NCBI GenBank assembly: GCA_030426805.1
Contig: JAUHXU010000004.1
Location: 358,792 to 422,791, forward strand
Direction of reading: 5' to 3'
Length of the DNA: 64,000 bases
From: a bacterium
Lineage (GTDB): Bacteria; Planctomycetota; JAFGQW01
In this document: in pieces, positions 16,614 to 25,177 of the stretch
Layout: every line of letters starts with the position of its first letter
Numbering within the stretch: position 1 is the first letter of the stretch
Program-made: the position numbers and the translations under genes
Notes under the pieces: model-generated
Database searches by the model: none
Seen by the model: the letters and a program-made list of their open reading frames with translations, nothing else
What the model was told of the DNA's origin: nothing

Positions 16614-18131
16614 TCAGTGCGGGCTCTTGCGCGGAGGCGCCGGGGCCGGGCGCGCGGCGAACACCATCACCTCGTCTTGCCGGTCGACGAGCAACGGATC
16701 GACGGTCGCCGGGTTGTCGACCGACACGCACGTGACGACCGCGATCGACGCGTCCCCGCGCCGCGCCGCGAGCGCGTGGACCGTGCCGTAGTGAAACGCG
16801 CTGTGGAACGAGCCGTTGACGTGGTAGACGCGCTTGCGCTCCGGGTGGGCTTCGAGGAACCGGTGGATCGACTCGGCCATCGTGTCGTCCTTCAGACACT
16901 GCGCCTCGTACATGTGATCGAGCCGCTCGCCGCTCAGGTTCTTCATCACCTTCGCAAAGCGCTTGCGGTAGCCGGGCGAGGCCGCGAGGTTCTCCTCTGC
17001 CGCGTAGCCGACGTCTTCCTCGGAGAAGAGCCCGACCGTCTCGATGCCGTCGGTGGCGACCTCGCGCGCGAGCCGGCGCGGCACGTTCGCCGCGATCACC
17101 GGAATCCCGTGCGCCTTCGCGTACTCGACGAGCGGCCGGTAGGAGCGCCGGTAGTTGCCCCATGGGCGTGACGCCTTCAGAAACGCCGCTTCGTCGATCT
17201 CACCGGCGAGATAGGCGTCGAGCTTCGGCTGCACGTCGCGCTCGAACATCTCGAGCGAGAGCACGAGGTCGCCCTTGCCGGTGTCGAGTGCGCGAAGCAA
17301 CTCGAGCTCGAATCCCTGGAACACGAGGTTGTCGTGCTGCTCGCCGGCGAACACGACGTCGCGCCCGCGCAGTTGCTCGAAGAGGCGGTCACGCGCGACC
17401 GGCTCGAGGCGATCGTCGCGCACCGCGAAGACGCGCATCCCGCGGAGCGGCTCGGACGCCGCCCGTGCGATCGCGTCGAGCGAGGCGCCGCGGAAGTCGG
17501 CGGCGAACACGCGCGCCGAGCCGCCCCAGCCGGCGAGCGCCGTTTCGACCGCGTCGCAGAGCGCGGTCATTCGGTCGCCGTCGTCGCGGCTGAAGAAGAC
17601 CGTGAAACGGGGGAGATCGAGGCGCTCTGGCGTCGGCCAGTCGGCCGGTTTGCCGAGCCGCGCGTCGGCATCGGCCGGTTCGTGAACCGGCGGATCGAAC
17701 AGGACCACCTCGCGCGGCCGGATCAGCCCTTCGCGCATCAGCGTACGCAGCGTCACGACCGCGTCGTGGAGCGCGACGACCCGACGGATGCGAGCGCCCG
17801 GCCGGTCCCGCCGGTGGGCTCGGACGACGGCGCGCGCCGCGAGCCCGTAGGCGCCGAGTCGATCGATCCGGAGCGCGGGGGCGGTCGCCTCGTCGGTCAC
17901 GCGGCGAAAGGCCCGCCGACCGGGCGTCTCCCGGGCCGGGGGCTCCGGGATCAGCACCGGCGTATCCGGAAACAGCACCGCCCCGACGCGCCGCACGGCG
18001 TCGGAGGCGAGATCCGGACCGCCCAGGACGAGGACGGGGCCGACGTCGTCGGCGCGGACGGGCGACGCGAAGGCGGCACAGAAGGCCGCACAGAGGGCCG
18101 CCAGGGCGGCTACGCGGGGGAGCAGGGGCAT
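16614..18131 (-). CDS. exported ChaN-like haem-binding domain protein
   Basis: 505 aa with a signal peptide (residues 1-27, ending VRADD). Residues about 28-240 form a domain I do not recognise. From about 250 the protein matches the ChaN/DUF399 haem-binding fold: VVFAGEQHDN, LSLEMFERDVQPKLDAYLAG, FLKASRPWGNY, IPVIAANVPRRLAREVA, MAESI and YHVNGSFHSAFHYG. In Campylobacter and Pseudomonas relatives ChaN is a haem-binding outer-membrane lipoprotein tied to iron uptake; here there is no lipobox and no uptake gene nearby. It converges on the toroid-protein gene with a 35-bp gap. Confidence 0.78.
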   Translation of the reverse strand: MPLLPRVAALAALCAAFCAAFASPVRADDVGPVLVLGGPDLASDAVRRVGAVLFPDTPVLIPEPPARETPGRRAFRRVTDEATAPALRIDRLGAYGLAARAVVRAHRRDRPGARIRRVVALHDAVVTLRTLMREGLIRPREVVLFDPPVHEPADADARLGKPADWPTPERLDLPRFTVFFSRDDGDRMTALCDAVETALAGWGGSARVFAADFRGASLDAIARAASEPLRGMRVFAVRDDRLEPVARDRLFEQLRGRDVVFAGEQHDNLVFQGFELELLRALDTGKGDLVLSLEMFERDVQPKLDAYLAGEIDEAAFLKASRPWGNYRRSYRPLVEYAKAHGIPVIAANVPRRLAREVATDGIETVGLFSEEDVGYAAEENLAASPGYRKRFAKVMKNLSGERLDHMYEAQCLKDDTMAESIHRFLEAHPERKRVYHVNGSFHSAFHYGTVHALAARRGDASIAVVTCVSVDNPATVDPLLVDRQDEVMVFAARPAPAPPRKSPH

Positions 18132-18379
18132 CGGCGGGCTCCGGGCAGGGATCTGGCTCGGGACGGCCGCCCGGCGGGGCGGCCCACGGTTTTCCTTTGG
18201 CGTCCCTGGGGTCTTGGGTCAATCTTTGCGCCGATCCGGCCCTCGGCCCGTGCTGCTCCTCGGAGCGGCGCCGGATCGCCCGACGCGCGGATTCCGAGCC
18301 GCGCGCGTGGAACGAACCCGCTTCGGTGGTTCGCGCCCGGCTTCGACCGCGGCGCCCAGGATGAAAGACCGGACACTCG

Positions 18380-18610
18380 ATGAGAGGTCGCCAGAAAGGC
18401 AAACGCCGCTTTCGCGGTTTCGGTCGCGGACGCGCACGTCGCCGCGACATCGAAGTCGACTACAAGGACGTCGGCACGCTTCAGAAGTTCGTCTCGCAAT
18501 ACGGCAAGATCCACTCGCGCCAGCGCACCGGCCTCACGGCCCGCCGCCAGCGCCAGCTGAAGACCGCGATCAAGAACGCGCGCTACCTGGGCCTCCTGCC
18601 CTACAACTAA
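18380..18610 (+). CDS. rpsR: 30S ribosomal protein bS18
   Basis: 76-aa basic protein. The core VDYKDVGTLQKFVSQYGKI and the terminal RQRQLKTAIKNARYLGLLPY are diagnostic of bS18, which binds with bS6 on the platform of the small subunit. It is not next to rpsF, ssb or rplI here, unlike in most bacteria. The stop overlaps by 2 bp the end of the convergent membrane-protein gene. It lies 248 bp from the divergent ChaN-like gene; no convincing promoter was identified in that gap. Confidence 0.96.
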   Translation: MRGRQKGKRRFRGFGRGRARRRDIEVDYKDVGTLQKFVSQYGKIHSRQRTGLTARRQRQLKTAIKNARYLGLLPYN

Positions 18611-19842
18611 TCGCGCCGATCCGATTCGCGAGACTCCACGGGGTCGTCCACCTGGGCGACCCCGTCGTCGTTCGAAGGTCGGAGCCAAACGGCCAGCGCG
18701 ACGAACAGGGCGACTGCGACCGAATAGATGCCCCATAGTGGCCATCCGCCGCTGCCGAGCCGCCCATGCTCGACCCAGTAGGGCGTATAGAAAGTCCAGC
18801 CGGTCGAATTCGCCGCGCTGGTCCATAGGTACGGCAGGGCAACCGCAGTCGCGAGCATCGCCGCACGCGTCGCTGCGCCGCCGCGCGTGATTGCGATCGA
18901 GAGCACGATCGCCTGCAGGATCGCGTAGGCGGTGCCCTGCACGACGCCGATACCGAGGGCGAGAAGTAGCGCGGAGCCGAGGTCAAACGCGGTCATCAGC
19001 ACGAGCGTGGCGCCAATCACTCCGAGCGCGACGAGCGCGAGCCATCGACGCCGACAGGCAGCCGACGGCCCTGCGCCACCGAGTGCAACCACCACCAAGA
19101 CGGCGAAGCCGAGACCGTACGAGGCACGGAGGGCGACGGCGAGCGACTCGACCCACGGCGGAAGATCGGGGAGCGGCGCCAATCGCTCGAGCAAGGAGAA
19201 GACCGAAATCTGCGGCGACGACCAGTGAAGCGTCGACAGTGCAACGAGGAACAGCACGAGCGCGATGCTGGCTCCGAGAGCGACCGGGGGGTCACCCCGC
19301 GCAAGAACCGGCGGCCGGAGCCACGCGACTCCGATCGCCGGCGTGAGCACGATACCGAGTTCCACCGCGAGCGGCATCGTCGGCAGCGACACGATCGGCG
19401 CGGCGGTCGCCGCCCACCACACGAGAGCGACGCCGAGTAACGCACCGCCACGCACGCGCGTCGCGAATCGCGCGGCACCGATCAGGCAGGCCGCCAGGCA
19501 CGCGTGGTAGGCGAAGCGCTCGACGTCCAGGACCCATGACTGCGTCGTGCTCGCGTCGAACGTCGGGCCGAACTCGGTGTAGACGACGAGCGCCGTCGAC
19601 GACAGCCCGAGGCGTGCGAAAAACCACACGGCGAACGCGAGCCCGAGCGTGCAGCGCAATCCGAGCCACGCGAGAAGGAGCGTGCCCGCCACGGCACCAC
19701 ACACGATCGCGCCGACCGACGTCGTCTCGTAGATCTGCTCGAGCGGGACCCGCCATCGGGGCGTCGCCATCGCCTGGACGAACGCGAGCAACGTGAGTGT
19801 CGCGAGCCCGCCGAGCGGGGGCGATTCGCGCCGGTCGCTCAC
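18607..19842 (-). CDS. polytopic membrane protein, family not recognised
   Basis: 411 aa, mostly hydrophobic, with about ten predicted membrane segments separated by short basic or acidic loops; no motif I can name. The GTG at 19842 overlaps the stop of the upstream dehydrogenase (GTGA), which fixes the start and gives a short cytosolic N-terminus (MSDRRESPPLGG). The hydrophilic C-terminus is acidic and Asp/Glu-rich. It is the third gene of an operon with an MDR dehydrogenase and an unknown protein, so a lipid or quinone-related role is possible but unsupported. Confidence 0.6.
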   Translation of the reverse strand: MSDRRESPPLGGLATLTLLAFVQAMATPRWRVPLEQIYETTSVGAIVCGAVAGTLLLAWLGLRCTLGLAFAVWFFARLGLSSTALVVYTEFGPTFDASTTQSWVLDVERFAYHACLAACLIGAARFATRVRGGALLGVALVWWAATAAPIVSLPTMPLAVELGIVLTPAIGVAWLRPPVLARGDPPVALGASIALVLFLVALSTLHWSSPQISVFSLLERLAPLPDLPPWVESLAVALRASYGLGFAVLVVVALGGAGPSAACRRRWLALVALGVIGATLVLMTAFDLGSALLLALGIGVVQGTAYAILQAIVLSIAITRGGAATRAAMLATAVALPYLWTSAANSTGWTFYTPYWVEHGRLGSGGWPLWGIYSVAVALFVALAVWLRPSNDDGVAQVDDPVESRESDRRD

Positions 19843-20849
19843 GCGACGTCGATGACGATCTTGCCGAAGTGGTTGCCGGCGCGCTGGCGCTCGAGGGCGG
19901 CGGGCACATCGTCGAACGCGAAGCGGTCGGAGATCACCGGCTCGATCGGGTGCCGCGCGAGATGGGCGAGCAGGTCGAGGAAGTGCGCGCGCGAATCGAC
20001 CAGGATGCCGGCGACACGGACGCGCTTCATCAGGATCGGCGCGATGTCGACCGTGCCTTCGAGGCCGGTCAGCGCGCCGAGCATCGCGACGACGCCACCC
20101 GCTCGCACCGCGCGCAGCGATTGCGTCAGCGTCCCGACGCCGCCGTTTTCGACGACGACGTGCGCCCCCTCGCCGCCGGTCACGTCCAGGACCGCCGTCT
20201 CCCAGCGAGGCGTCGTCCGGTAGTTCACGGTCTCTGCCGCGCCGAGCGCCCGGCAACGGGCGAGCTTCTCGTCGCTCGAACTCGTGACGATCACGCGCGC
20301 GCCGAGGCTCGCGCCGAGTTGCAGCGCGAAGATCGACACGCCGCCGGTTCCGAGCGTCAGCACGGTCTCGCCCGCGGACAGGGCCCCTTCGGTCACGAGC
20401 GCGCTCCACGCGGTCAGCGCTGCGATCGGCAGCGTCGCCGCCGCGGCGAAGTCGAGCCCGTCGGGGATCGGCACCGTCGCGTGCGCGGGCACGCAGACCG
20501 CCTCCGCGGCCACGCCCGGGCCCGGCGTCCCGAGCGTCGTCGCGAGGTAGCGGCCGTCGTAGGGGCCCGACTGCCAGTCGGCGATGAAGTGCGTCATCAC
20601 GCGATCACCGACCGCGACGTCGGTCACGCCATCGCCGATCGCCGAGACGACGCCGGCCGCATCGGACAGGGGGGTGGCGGGGAGCCGCAACCGCGGGTTG
20701 TAGCCGCCGCCGATCACGAGCAGGTCGCGGTAGTTCAAGCTGAGCGCCCGCGTGTCGATCCGCACGTCACCCGGCCCCGGCTCCGGGACCGGCGCATCGA
20801 CCAGCCGCAAGTGCTCGAGCCCGAACGACGCGAACGCGTAGCGCTTCAC
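19839..20849 (-). CDS. MDR-superfamily NAD(P)-dependent dehydrogenase/quinone oxidoreductase
   Basis: 336 aa. N-terminal GroES-like domain with LNYRDLLVIGG and the nucleotide-binding motif TLGTGGVSIFALQLG, then VTSSSDEKLARCRALGA. The structural-zinc cysteines and the catalytic-zinc Cys/His pair of classical alcohol dehydrogenases are missing, which places it with zinc-independent quinone oxidoreductase or enoyl-reductase-like members. GTG start 4 bp after the upstream gene; overlaps the downstream membrane-protein start, so the three are cotranscribed. Substrate unknown. Confidence 0.82.
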   Translation of the reverse strand: MKRYAFASFGLEHLRLVDAPVPEPGPGDVRIDTRALSLNYRDLLVIGGGYNPRLRLPATPLSDAAGVVSAIGDGVTDVAVGDRVMTHFIADWQSGPYDGRYLATTLGTPGPGVAAEAVCVPAHATVPIPDGLDFAAAATLPIAALTAWSALVTEGALSAGETVLTLGTGGVSIFALQLGASLGARVIVTSSSDEKLARCRALGAAETVNYRTTPRWETAVLDVTGGEGAHVVVENGGVGTLTQSLRAVRAGGVVAMLGALTGLEGTVDIAPILMKRVRVAGILVDSRAHFLDLLAHLARHPIEPVISDRFAFDDVPAALERQRAGNHFGKIVIDVA

Positions 20850-20853
20850 GGGG

Positions 20854-21639
20854 TCACACGCCCGCGTGTGCGAGTTCGTCGATCGTGCGGTCGATCAGAT
20901 CGTGGAAGTAGATCACCGCGAGGGTCGCCGCGAACGCGCCGCGACGGCTCGTCAACGCACCGAGGCCGACGACCGGACGCGCGAGCCACGTCTCGTAGAT
21001 CTCGGTCGTGCAGGAGCGCAACAGTTCGAGCGACCGCGTGATGGGGGTCGTCCACGAGCGACCGAGATGCTCCTCGATCCACCCGTTGGCCGTCGTCGCG
21101 CCCTCCTCGATCGATCGGCCCCGCTCGACCGATGCCAGTGCAATGGCCGCGAGCACCGCACGCATCGCTGCGTCGGAGAGCCGCATCGACGCGAGCGCTC
21201 GGCACAGCTCGGGATTCGTCTCGGTAATGCGCGCGAGGGCGGCTCGGGTCTCGTCGTCGAGTTCGGCGTCGAAGCGGGTCGCCAGCCACTCGAAGACGAG
21301 TCGCTCGACCTCCTCCTCTTTGACGCCGGGATAGAACGACACGCCGAGCCAGCGCGCGGTGCGCGTCACGATCTCCCACCAGTTGTTGTTCCGCGCGAAC
21401 GGCGAGAGCTGCTCGAAGATGTGATGGGTGCGCGCCTGCAGCCCCTTCAAGTCGCAGTTGATGATCGCCCACGCCTCGGCGTCACGGCCCGATCGGTCCG
21501 GATCGGTGGGGGGCAGGCGGAGTCGCAGGGCGCGCGCGATCAGGCGCCGGCTCGCCGGCGGCATCTGGCACAGGATCTCGAACGGCCGGGAGACGCCCTG
21601 CTCCGCGGCCAATGCCCGGTAGTCGTACACGTCGTTCAT
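20854..21639 (-). CDS. hypothetical protein, first gene of a three-gene operon
   Basis: 261 aa, soluble and largely helical by composition. Conserved-looking stretches are AWAIINCDLKGLQARTHHIF, FARNNNWWEIVTRTARWLG and GVKEEEVERLVFEWLA; I do not recognise the family. The ATG at 21639 lies 8 nt after a perfect TATAAT, so the mRNA is probably leaderless. The next gene, an MDR dehydrogenase, starts 4 bp after its stop. Confidence 0.6.
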   Translation of the reverse strand: MNDVYDYRALAAEQGVSRPFEILCQMPPASRRLIARALRLRLPPTDPDRSGRDAEAWAIINCDLKGLQARTHHIFEQLSPFARNNNWWEIVTRTARWLGVSFYPGVKEEEVERLVFEWLATRFDAELDDETRAALARITETNPELCRALASMRLSDAAMRAVLAAIALASVERGRSIEEGATTANGWIEEHLGRSWTTPITRSLELLRSCTTEIYETWLARPVVGLGALTSRRGAFAATLAVIYFHDLIDRTIDELAHAGV

Positions 21640-21647
21640 CGCAGCGG

Positions 21648-21676
21648 ATTATACCGCGGCTGCGACTCGTCGCCAG
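21648..21676 (-). promoter_or_regulatory. promoter with -10 eight nt before ATG (leaderless)
   Basis: Minus strand: CTGGCG (21676-21671), 17 bp, TATAAT (21653-21648), then 8 nt to the ATG at 21639. Transcription should start at or within 2-3 nt of the ATG, leaving no room for a ribosome binding site. Confidence 0.6.
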
Positions 21677-21760
21677 GGCGGGTTGCGTTCGGGGCGTACG
21701 TGGGCGGAGCCGCGCGCCGCCCGGCGGGCAGCACGCGGCTCCGCGTGGATCGGGCGCGCC

Positions 21761-22987
21761 TTACTGGTCGAACTTCAGCGCAATCCCGTTGGAGATGTAG
21801 TCGGGGCCGGAACCGCTCGACGCGATCGCGGCGACGTTGAAGCCGATCCCGAGGATGGCCGGGATGTTCGGCGTGTTGAGCGTCGCGGTTGCCTCGCCGT
21901 TGATGTTCAGCGTGCCCTGGAAGTTCTGGAACACGCTCGGCAACACGTTCGTGATCGACAGGAAGAACAAGCTGTCCGGCGCCAACGGGATCGTGCCGAC
22001 ACCCGGGAGCGGAATGCCGCTCGAGCCCCAGGACATCGCGACCTGGTAGCCGCCGCCGGCGCGCGAGACGTTCGTCACGTGAATCTGCATCGCCTGACCG
22101 ATCAGCGGACGGCCCTGGATCGACAGCCCGGTCCAGGTCGAGCGCCACACGTTGTTCGACGCGAGGCCAGGCGTGGTCGTCGGACGGCTGGAGGAGAAGA
22201 ACAACTCACGCCCGTCCACGGCCAACGACGGACGGTTGTTCGAGCCGCTCGCCTGGTTGTTGACCGCCGTGATCGCAGTCGGAGCGCCGAACGCATCCTG
22301 GCGCGACGGGCGTGTCGAGACGAAGAGCTGGCCGCCCATCGCGGTGTACATCTCGAGGCCGTTGCCGGACACACCGGAGTGCCCATGCCCCGCGAGGGAC
22401 GCGACCGGCGTCGCAACGCTCCACGGACTCCCGGTCGTCGGACGCGTCGCGCCGATGATCACGCCGCTCGAGGTGCTGTAGATCTCGAGGTTGTCGCTGG
22501 TGCTGCTCGGCATGTAGTCCGTCGACGTCGTGTTCAGCGGCGTCACGTTCGACGCGAATGCCCACGGCGACGACGTGTTGGGCCGGGTCCACTCCCAGAT
22601 GTCGAAGCCACCGACCGGGGCGGTCGGCAGGCTCGTCGAATTCGACGCCGAATACATCGTCAGCCCGTCGCCCGAGACCCAGGGCGCGAGGTCGTTGACC
22701 GACGTCTGCACGGCACCCGGCTCCGGCATCATCGGGCCGAACGGGCCGTTGCGCGTCAGGCGCGTCGCCATCCAGATGTGCCAGCCGCCGGCCGGCGACG
22801 GGGGCGGCGTCAGATCGTTGCGCGACGACGCGACGCGCGCGGTCATCAGGTCCGCGCTCAGGTACGGATAGTAATCCGACGACCCGCTCGACAATTCGGG
22901 AATGATGACCGGAGGACTCCAGAATCCCTGGGCTCCGGCTGGCAACGCAAGCAACAGCGCTGCAGCGGTGACGACAAGGCTACGCAT
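21761..22987 (-). CDS. secreted PD40/WD40-like propeller protein with C-terminal module
   Basis: 408 aa, signal peptide (LLLALPAGAQ, cleavage near residue 20), ribosome site GGAACAGAGAG. Residues about 25-280 have repeated blocks such as YYPYLSADLMT, DLAPWVSGDGLTMYSAS and NRPSLAVDGRELFFSSS, the pattern of PD40/TolB-like propellers. Residues about 290-408 form a separate beta-rich module (GRPLIGQAMQIHV, NVLPSVFQNFQGTLNI, IPAILGIG) that is also the C-terminus of the three tandem proteins at 30.7-33.8 kb. The shared module suggests a common sorting or attachment role. Confidence 0.68.
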   Translation of the reverse strand: MRSLVVTAAALLLALPAGAQGFWSPPVIIPELSSGSSDYYPYLSADLMTARVASSRNDLTPPPSPAGGWHIWMATRLTRNGPFGPMMPEPGAVQTSVNDLAPWVSGDGLTMYSASNSTSLPTAPVGGFDIWEWTRPNTSSPWAFASNVTPLNTTSTDYMPSSTSDNLEIYSTSSGVIIGATRPTTGSPWSVATPVASLAGHGHSGVSGNGLEMYTAMGGQLFVSTRPSRQDAFGAPTAITAVNNQASGSNNRPSLAVDGRELFFSSSRPTTTPGLASNNVWRSTWTGLSIQGRPLIGQAMQIHVTNVSRAGGGYQVAMSWGSSGIPLPGVGTIPLAPDSLFFLSITNVLPSVFQNFQGTLNINGEATATLNTPNIPAILGIGFNVAAIASSGSGPDYISNGIALKFDQ

Positions 22988-23073
22988 CTCTCTGTTCCTT
23001 TCGACAAGGGACTGCCCTAGTCGATTGGATCAGAAGGCGGGCCGCGGAGCAAGGCCGCGAGCTCCAGGGCGAA

Positions 23074-24573
23074 TCAGTACGCTTTTGAGAAGAGCACGCG
23101 CCGGCCGCCGGCCGCGCCCGTGAAGACGCACGGGCCGGTGTCGTCGGCCGTGTCGATCGGGATGCACCGCGCGGTGACCTTGAGTGCCTTCAGGCGCTCC
23201 TGCGTCGACGGGTCCTCGGACCAGTACGCGCTCGCGAACCCGCCCGGGCCGTCGCGGAACCACGCCTCGAAATCCGCGGGGTCGTCGATCGTGCGCGTGT
23301 GCTCGTCGCGGAACGCACGAGCCCGCTCGAACAGCGTGCTCTGGATGTCGTCGAGCACGTCGCCGATCGACGCGACGAACTCGCTCCGCGCGATCGACCC
23401 CTTGTCCTTCGGGGACTGATCCCGGCGCGCGACGAACACCGAGTCGGCGGCGATGTCGCGGGGGCCGACCTCCACACGAACGGGCACGCCGCGCTTGATG
23501 TGCTGCCACACCTTCTCGCCGCCGCGCAGGTCGCGCTCGTCCAGCTCGACCTCGACAGTGCCGCCCGACCACGGCGCCGCCTGCAACGCATCGCGGAGCG
23601 TGCGGCAGTAGTCGAGCACCCGTGCACGCTCCTCGTCGCTGCGATGGATCGGCAGGATCACGACGTGCTTCGGCGCGAGCTTCGGCGGCAGCACGAGCCC
23701 GTCGTCGTCGGAGTGCGTCATCACGAGGCCGCCGACGAGGCGCGTCGAAACGCCCCAGGAGGTCGTCCATGCGAACTGCTGCGTGCCGCCCTCGTCGAGG
23801 AACTGGATCTTGCACGCCTTCGCGAAATTCTGGCCGAGGAAGTGCGACGTGCCCGCCTGCAACGCCTTGCAATCCTGCATCAGCGCTTCGATCGCATACG
23901 TGTCGACCGCGCCGGGGAACCGTTCGTCGGCGGTCTTCTCGCCCTTGACCACGGGCATCGCCATCCAGTTCTCGGCGAAGTCCGCGTAGACGTCGAGCAT
24001 CCGGTAGGTCTCCTCGACCGCCTCCTCGCGCGTCGCGTGCGCGGTGTGCCCCTCTTGCCAGAGGAACTCGGCGGTGCGCAGGAACAGCCGCGTCCGGAGC
24101 TCCCAGCGAACGACGTTGGCCCACTGGTTGATCAGGATCGGCAGGTCGCGGTAGCTCTGCACCCACTTCGCGTAGGTCTCGCCGATGATCGTCTCCGACG
24201 TCGGGCGGACGATCAGCGGTTCCTCGAGCTCGCCGGCCGGGCGCAGTCCGCCGTCGGGGTCGGGCTCCAGGCGGTGGTGCGTGACGACCGCACACTCCTT
24301 CGCGAACCCTTCGACGTGCTCGGCCTCGCGCTCGAGGTAGCTCATCGGGATGAAGAGCGGGAAGTAGGCGTTGACGTGGCCGGTCGCCTTGAACATGCCG
24401 TCGAGCGCGCGCTGCATGTTCTCCCAGACCGCGTAGCCCCACGGCTTGATCACCATGCACCCGCGGACCGGCGACACCTCGGCGAGCTCGGCCGCCTTGA
24501 TCACCTGCTGATACCACTCGGGGTAGTTCTCGGCGCGGGTCGGGGAGATCGCGCTCTTCGGAGCCTTGGCCAT
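23074..24573 (-). CDS. proS: prolyl-tRNA synthetase, archaeal/eukaryotic type
   Basis: Charges tRNA-Pro. 499 aa, without the editing INS domain of the bacterial-type enzyme. Class II motifs: motif 2 around WANVVRWELRTRLFLRTAEFLWQEGHTAHAT, and motif 3 in the GLVMTHSDDDGLVLPPKLAPKHVVI segment, then the anticodon-binding domain and the C-terminal extension that ends in the conserved Tyr (SKAY). Eukaryotic-type ProRS occurs in scattered bacteria. The ATG has GGAG upstream; it precedes the PD40-like gene by 86 bp and follows rpmB by 79 bp. Confidence 0.96.
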   Translation of the reverse strand: MAKAPKSAISPTRAENYPEWYQQVIKAAELAEVSPVRGCMVIKPWGYAVWENMQRALDGMFKATGHVNAYFPLFIPMSYLEREAEHVEGFAKECAVVTHHRLEPDPDGGLRPAGELEEPLIVRPTSETIIGETYAKWVQSYRDLPILINQWANVVRWELRTRLFLRTAEFLWQEGHTAHATREEAVEETYRMLDVYADFAENWMAMPVVKGEKTADERFPGAVDTYAIEALMQDCKALQAGTSHFLGQNFAKACKIQFLDEGGTQQFAWTTSWGVSTRLVGGLVMTHSDDDGLVLPPKLAPKHVVILPIHRSDEERARVLDYCRTLRDALQAAPWSGGTVEVELDERDLRGGEKVWQHIKRGVPVRVEVGPRDIAADSVFVARRDQSPKDKGSIARSEFVASIGDVLDDIQSTLFERARAFRDEHTRTIDDPADFEAWFRDGPGGFASAYWSEDPSTQERLKALKVTARCIPIDTADDTGPCVFTGAAGGRRVLFSKAY

Positions 24574-24652
24574 CGTCGGTCTCCAGCGGGGCGAGCGGCA
24601 CGGCGGGCCCGGTCGTCGATCCGGAGCGGGCCCGCGGGGGGGAGGGGTGTGG

Positions 24653-24952
24653 TTAGGCGGACGCCTTTTTCGGCGCGGGCTTGCGGGCCTTGATCAGGCC
24701 GGCGTCGAGCAGCGTGCGATACGCGCCCTTCTTCGTGATCGTCTTCAGCGCGCGCGTGGACAGGCGGACGCGGACGGTCTTGTTCAGCTCCGGCACGAAG
24801 ATGTTCTTCCACTGGAGGTTGACCTGGAAGGTCCGCTTCGTGATGCCGGTCGTCTTGCGGCCGATACCACCCTTGCGCTTCGCGACACCACGGCGCGTGT
24901 AGGTTCGTCCGGACGTCGTGCCCCGGCCGGTCACTTGGCACACTCGACTCAT
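24653..24952 (-). CDS. rpmB: 50S ribosomal protein bL28
   Basis: 99 aa. The N-terminus MSRVCQVTGRGTTSG and the segments TKRTFQVNLQ and VRVRLSTRALKTITKKG identify bL28. Start 24952 is preferred over the in-frame ATG at 24982 because the family begins at this Met and GGAG lies 8 nt upstream. The C-terminal Lys/Ala tail (KARKPAPKKASA) is longer than in model organisms. Confidence 0.95.
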   Translation of the reverse strand: MSRVCQVTGRGTTSGRTYTRRGVAKRKGGIGRKTTGITKRTFQVNLQWKNIFVPELNKTVRVRLSTRALKTITKKGAYRTLLDAGLIKARKPAPKKASA

Positions 24953-25066
24953 CGGATCAGCTCCGGTCGCCTCGGGCGGCATCTCGCCGCGCGGGCTCGA
25001 TCATGGGTCCACTGGATCGGGTTCTACGCGTGTGCCGGGGGGACGCAATGTCTCCCCGGGCCCCGC

Positions 25067-25096
25067 CTCTTAGTCCCTTCCGGCGCGCCGGTTCAA
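25067..25096 (-). promoter_or_regulatory. candidate promoter for rpmB
   Basis: Minus strand TTGAAC (25096-25091), 18 bp, TAAGAG (25072-25067). This gives an approximately 110-nt leader before rpmB. Confidence 0.45.
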
Positions 25097-25140
25097 GCGT
25101 TTTGGACCCCCCGATCCGGACCTCGGCCTCGATTTCGCGG

Positions 25141-25169
25141 CTGCGCGACGACCGGCGCCGTGGTATGAC
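25141..25169 (+). promoter_or_regulatory. promoter with -10 eight nt before ATG (leaderless)
   Basis: CTGCGC (25141-25146), 17 bp, TATGAC (25164-25169), then 8 nt to the ATG at 25178. Same geometry as the promoters at 21648-21676 and 27847-27875. Confidence 0.5.
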
Positions 25170-25177
25170 CGGACGCC

